NCBI GenBank assembly: GCA_036654795.1
Contig: JAVVRI010000059.1
Span: 1-16,807, forward strand
Source of the DNA: JAVVRI01 sp036654795
GTDB taxonomy: Bacteria > Bacteroidota > Bacteroidia > Bacteroidales > Tannerellaceae
Direction: 5' to 3'
DNA: 16,807 bases
Shown: positions 14,561 to 16,807 of the stretch, piece after piece
Position numbering within the stretch: position 1 is the stretch's first letter
Layout of the letters: each line of letters opens with the position of its first letter
Notes under the pieces: model-generated
Told to the model about the DNA's origin: nothing
The model's input: only the letters and a program-made list of their open reading frames with translations
The model's database searches: none
Made by a program: the position numbers and the translations under genes

Positions 14561-15053
14561 CGCCGTATTCATCGTCTTCATAATCGTTTCCTTTAAAGAG
14601 TTGCTTTAGGCAGGCTACGGCTTCTCGGCTTTCGTATCCTCGTCCGGCGGCGAAGCGGAGTAGTTTGTTGAAGGTGTCTCGTTCGTCTCGTCCTTTGACG
14701 GATTTCTTTTTGTCCTTCAGTAGATTGAATAGGGTACTCCGGTATTCCTCCTCGTTGATGCCTGCCAATGCTTCGAGGCGCAGGGCGGGAGGGATGCCTT
14801 TTTTATGCAATTCGTATGCTATTTTGATCCGCCCCCATTTACCGAAGTGGAGTTTGTCGTTGATGAAGCTACGCGTGTAGCGGCTCTCGTCGATAAACTT
14901 CTCGCTGACCAGACGTGCGATGATGCGTGCGGTGGCCTCTTCGGACAGTCCGGCTGCTTCCGTTTTCTTCTCTACATCCTGTATGCAACGCTCGGCGGCG
15001 GAGCAATAGGCGGCGGCACGGTGTAGCATTTCTGCTTCGCTGAGTTGTTTCAT
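14544..15053 (-). CDS. recX: RecX-family regulator of RecA
   Basis: A 169-residue helical protein of the RecX family, which binds RecA filaments and limits or tunes their activity. It has the three-helix repeats typical of RecX: CSAAERCIQDVEKK near 17-30, ARIIARLVSEKFIDESRYTRSFIND near 42-66, GRIKIAYELHKKGIP near 74-88, and a third repeat near 130-152. The last 15 residues are very acidic (NDYEDDEYGDEDME), a tail not required by the family. Its ATG overlaps the prmC stop as ATGA (4 bases), and the ComF-like gene starts within its end, so all three are probably translationally coupled. No recA lies in the window. Confidence 0.9.
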   Translation of the reverse strand: MKQLSEAEMLHRAAAYCSAAERCIQDVEKKTEAAGLSEEATARIIARLVSEKFIDESRYTRSFINDKLHFGKWGRIKIAYELHKKGIPPALRLEALAGINEEEYRSTLFNLLKDKKKSVKGRDERDTFNKLLRFAAGRGYESREAVACLKQLFKGNDYEDDEYGDEDME

Positions 15054-15907
15054 CGTCTGGCTTTTATGATTCGGTCGTTGCCGGAGAGGTCGCGGATTCG
15101 TTCAACTTCCCTGTAACCCTCCTTGCGGAGCATCTCGGTCGTGAGGGCACCGCATTGGGCATTTATTTCGAAATAGAGCCAACCGTTTGGCTTTAGCTTT
15201 TTCTTTCCGAAGCGGGCGATGTGGCGGTAGAAAAGCAGCGGGTCGTCGTCTGCCACAAAGAGGGCGGTGTGTGGCTCGTGAAGGAGTACGTTCTTCTCCA
15301 TTGTGCGCTTTTCGCTCTCCTTTACGTATGGCGGATTGCTGACAATTAGGTCGAATAGGAAGGGTACGTCTGCATCGGCACATTCCGATGCAAGGATGTC
15401 GGTTTGTATAAATGTGATTGCAGCCCCTTGGCGTTCGGCGTTGAGGCGGGCTACCCGTAAGGCATCGGAGGAGATGTCGAGTGCAACTACCTCGGAGTCC
15501 TTCAGCTGTTTTTGCAAAGCAATGGCGATGCAGCCGCTACCGGTACCGATGTCGAGTATCTTTAGGGCTTGCCCCGGGTGGTCTTGCAGGATCTTTTCTA
15601 CCAACTCCTCCGTTTCCGGGCGTGGGATTAGTACTGCCGGTGTTACCCGAAGGGTGAGTCCGTAAAACTCCGTCTCGCCCAATATATATTGGATTGGTNN
15701 NNNNNNNNCGGATGCGCTGAGCCGGGTTACGATATCTTGTATGCGTGCTTTCTCAGTATCGGATATTTGCCTATCTTTGCCAAGCAGGAGTTGTTGGGGC
15801 GAAATGCCGCATACATGCTCCATAATCAGGCGAATAAAGCTGCCGACTTCGCCGGGAGGGTAGAGCCCCTTGAGCGTGTTGTTTATATATAGTAAGGTCT
15901 CTGTCAT
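15050..15907 (-). CDS. prmC: Peptide chain release factor N5-glutamine methyltransferase
   Basis: SAM-dependent enzyme that methylates the Gln of the GGQ motif in release factors RF1 and RF2, raising termination efficiency. The 285-residue product has an N-terminal helical domain (about 1-68), PIQYILGETEFYG (71-83), IPRPETEELV (94-103), the SAM motif DIGTGSGCIAI (119-129) and catalytic NPPY (191-194). A 10-N gap replaces residues 67-70; the family spacing there suggests a single residue is really missing. First gene of the prmC-recX-comF-like unit and divergent from ribD. Confidence 0.94.
   Translation of the reverse strand: MTETLLYINNTLKGLYPPGEVGSFIRLIMEHVCGISPQQLLLGKDRQISDTEKARIQDIVTRLSASXXXXPIQYILGETEFYGLTLRVTPAVLIPRPETEELVEKILQDHPGQALKILDIGTGSGCIAIALQKQLKDSEVVALDISSDALRVARLNAERQGAAITFIQTDILASECADADVPFLFDLIVSNPPYVKESEKRTMEKNVLLHEPHTALFVADDDPLLFYRHIARFGKKKLKPNGWLYFEINAQCGALTTEMLRKEGYREVERIRDLSGNDRIIKARR
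15699..15708. other. Assembly gap of 10 N inside prmC
   Basis: Exactly ten Ns. On the minus strand the flanks leave G before and A after in partial codons. A true gap of one base would give a GNA codon, for example GAA (Glu), and the usual PrmC reading of Glu before PIQY. The gap size is probably a placeholder. Confidence 0.9.
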
Positions 15908-15930
15908 CTTATTTTCAGTCTGTTTGGGTG

Positions 15931-15962
15931 CAAAATTAGTTTAAATACCATTTATATGCAAA
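15931..15962 (-). promoter_or_regulatory. Promoter of prmC-recX-comF-like unit
   Basis: On the minus strand TTTG (15962-15959), 20 bases, then TAATTTTG (15938-15931): a full match to the Bacteroidota -33/-7 consensus. Transcription would start near 15924, leaving about 17 bases before the prmC ATG at 15907. The -33 box lies 4 bases from the divergent ribD start codon. Confidence 0.8.
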
Positions 15963-15966
15963 GAAA

Positions 15967-16807
15967 ATGATCGTGGTTGAAGATAAATATATGGCTCGTT
16001 GTATTGCGCTTGCTCGTGGTGGAGCCGGAAACGTAAGTCCCAATCCAATGGTAGGGGCGGTAATTGTGCATGCGGGGCGGATTATCGGCGAAGGTTTCCA
16101 CCGTAAGTGTGGCGAGGCGCATGCGGAGGTCAATGCCATTACCTCCGTGCGTGACGAGTCGTTGCTCAAAGAATCGACGATCTACGTCAGCTTGGAGCCT
16201 TGCTCACATTATGGAAAGACGCCGCCTTGTGCGGAACTGATTATCCGTAAGGGTATTCCCCGCGTAGTGGTGGCCTGTCTCGATCCATTTCCCGCCGTCT
16301 CCGGCCGTGGCGTAAAGATGTTGCAGGATGCCGGAGTTGAGGTGGTAGTGGGCGTACTCGAGGAGGAAGCCCGTCAGTTGAATGTTGCCTTTATCACGGC
16401 GCAGACGCTGGGACGCCCCTATATCGTGCTCAAGTGGGCGCAGAGCGCAGATGGTTTTATCGACCGACTGCGTACGGATGCTTCTGTGGCTCCGGTTGTC
16501 CTATCTACGCCGGAGACTCGTCGGTGTGTGCATCGGTTGCGTGCCGAGATGGCGGCCATTATGGTAGGCACTCGCACGGCGTTGTTGGATAATCCTTCGC
16601 TGACAGTGCGCCATTGGGTGGGTAAGTCTCCTATGCGGGTGGTGTTGGATCGGGCGTTGCGTATTCCTTCGCATTATCATTTGCTGGACGGTGCGGTGCC
16701 AACTCTCGTTTTCACAGCGTTGGAAGCCCCTGCTCGTCCGAATGTAATATATATTCAGATCGATTTTACTGCGGATGTGCTGTCGCAAGTATTGCGTGAA
16801 TTGCATG
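15967..16807 (+). CDS. ribD: Riboflavin biosynthesis bifunctional deaminase/reductase, 3' end cut by the window
   Basis: Two-step riboflavin enzyme: it deaminates diaminohydroxyphosphoribosylaminopyrimidine, then reduces the sugar with NADPH. About 280 codons are visible and the frame stays open to the last base. The N-terminal deaminase zinc site is complete: His52 and Glu54 in HAEVNAI, Cys79 and Cys88 in EPCSHYGKTPPC. The reductase domain starts near 147 with RPYIVLKWAQSADGFI, followed by VGTRTALLDNPSLTVR. Roughly 60-80 residues should be missing at the C-terminus. The ATG at 15967 gives the normal N-terminus; an ATG at 15991 is a possible alternative. Its own promoter is unclear: TTTG at 15923-15926, 19 bases, then TACCATTT is the best plus-strand candidate and is imperfect. 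Confidence 0.95.
   Translation, partial: MIVVEDKYMARCIALARGGAGNVSPNPMVGAVIVHAGRIIGEGFHRKCGEAHAEVNAITSVRDESLLKESTIYVSLEPCSHYGKTPPCAELIIRKGIPRVVVACLDPFPAVSGRGVKMLQDAGVEVVVGVLEEEARQLNVAFITAQTLGRPYIVLKWAQSADGFIDRLRTDASVAPVVLSTPETRRCVHRLRAEMAAIMVGTRTALLDNPSLTVRHWVGKSPMRVVLDRALRIPSHYHLLDGAVPTLVFTALEAPARPNVIYIQIDFTADVLSQVLRELH

Noticed and set aside
15908..15966. FMN riboswitch ahead of ribD
   Set aside because: The gap is only 59 bases and filled by the prmC promoter; no RFN-type conserved segments are present.
1..16807. CRISPR array, insertion sequence, integrase, toxin-antitoxin or biosynthetic cluster
   Set aside because: No regular short repeats, transposase or recombinase motifs, terminal inverted repeats or target duplications were seen; all large frames belong to housekeeping or envelope families.

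Overview
The window looks like an ordinary chromosomal housekeeping segment of a Bacteroidales bacterium, most likely a Bacteroides relative. Protein families and gene order point that way. So do several promoters of the Bacteroidota type (-33 TTTG, about 20 bases, -7 TAnnTTTG, read by the group's unusual primary sigma factor) and the general lack of strong Shine-Dalgarno sites. The sequence is draft quality: three runs of N (10, 56 and 10 bases) fall inside genes. I see no CRISPR array, insertion sequence, prophage, toxin-antitoxin pair or rRNA.

Layout. Positions 1-52 hold the 5' part of a tRNA-Asn on the minus strand. It is divergent from a plus-strand pair: a PfkB-family sugar/nucleoside kinase and a secreted S41 PDZ protease. 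A strong hairpin terminator at 2924-2969 closes that unit. A structured gap with one doubtful 84-codon ORF follows. Then comes a minus-strand M23 endopeptidase with two LysM repeats. Positions 4556-10237 are a tight five-gene minus-strand unit: exported subtilase, xseA, xseB, ispD, recG. Neighbouring genes overlap or lie within about 11 bases, and a clear promoter stands at 10267-10297. Next are a lone Lrp/AsnC regulator and a tandem pair of FKBP prolyl isomerases (one cytosolic, one exported, probably a lipoprotein), closed by a terminator at 11083-11125.

On the plus strand a sirtuin without zinc cysteines is followed 11 bases later by a methylguanine-DNA methyltransferase (ogt). These converge on a coupled minus-strand unit read prmC, recX, comF-like. 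prmC is divergent from a 3'-truncated ribD at the window end, and the prmC promoter runs up to and may touch the ribD leader.

Themes are DNA repair and recombination (RecG, ExoVII, RecX, Ogt, ComF-like), envelope protein processing and folding (S41, S8, M23-LysM, FKBP) and core metabolism (IspD, RibD). Nothing here amounts to a convincing undescribed system. The points most worth a second look are the zinc-less sirtuin with a deacylase-type Tyr-x-x-Arg motif, overlapping divergent promoters at the tRNA-Asn/kinase junction, paired 31-bp-phased repeats upstream of the Lrp gene, and evidence that the two 10-N gaps are placeholders for almost no missing sequence.
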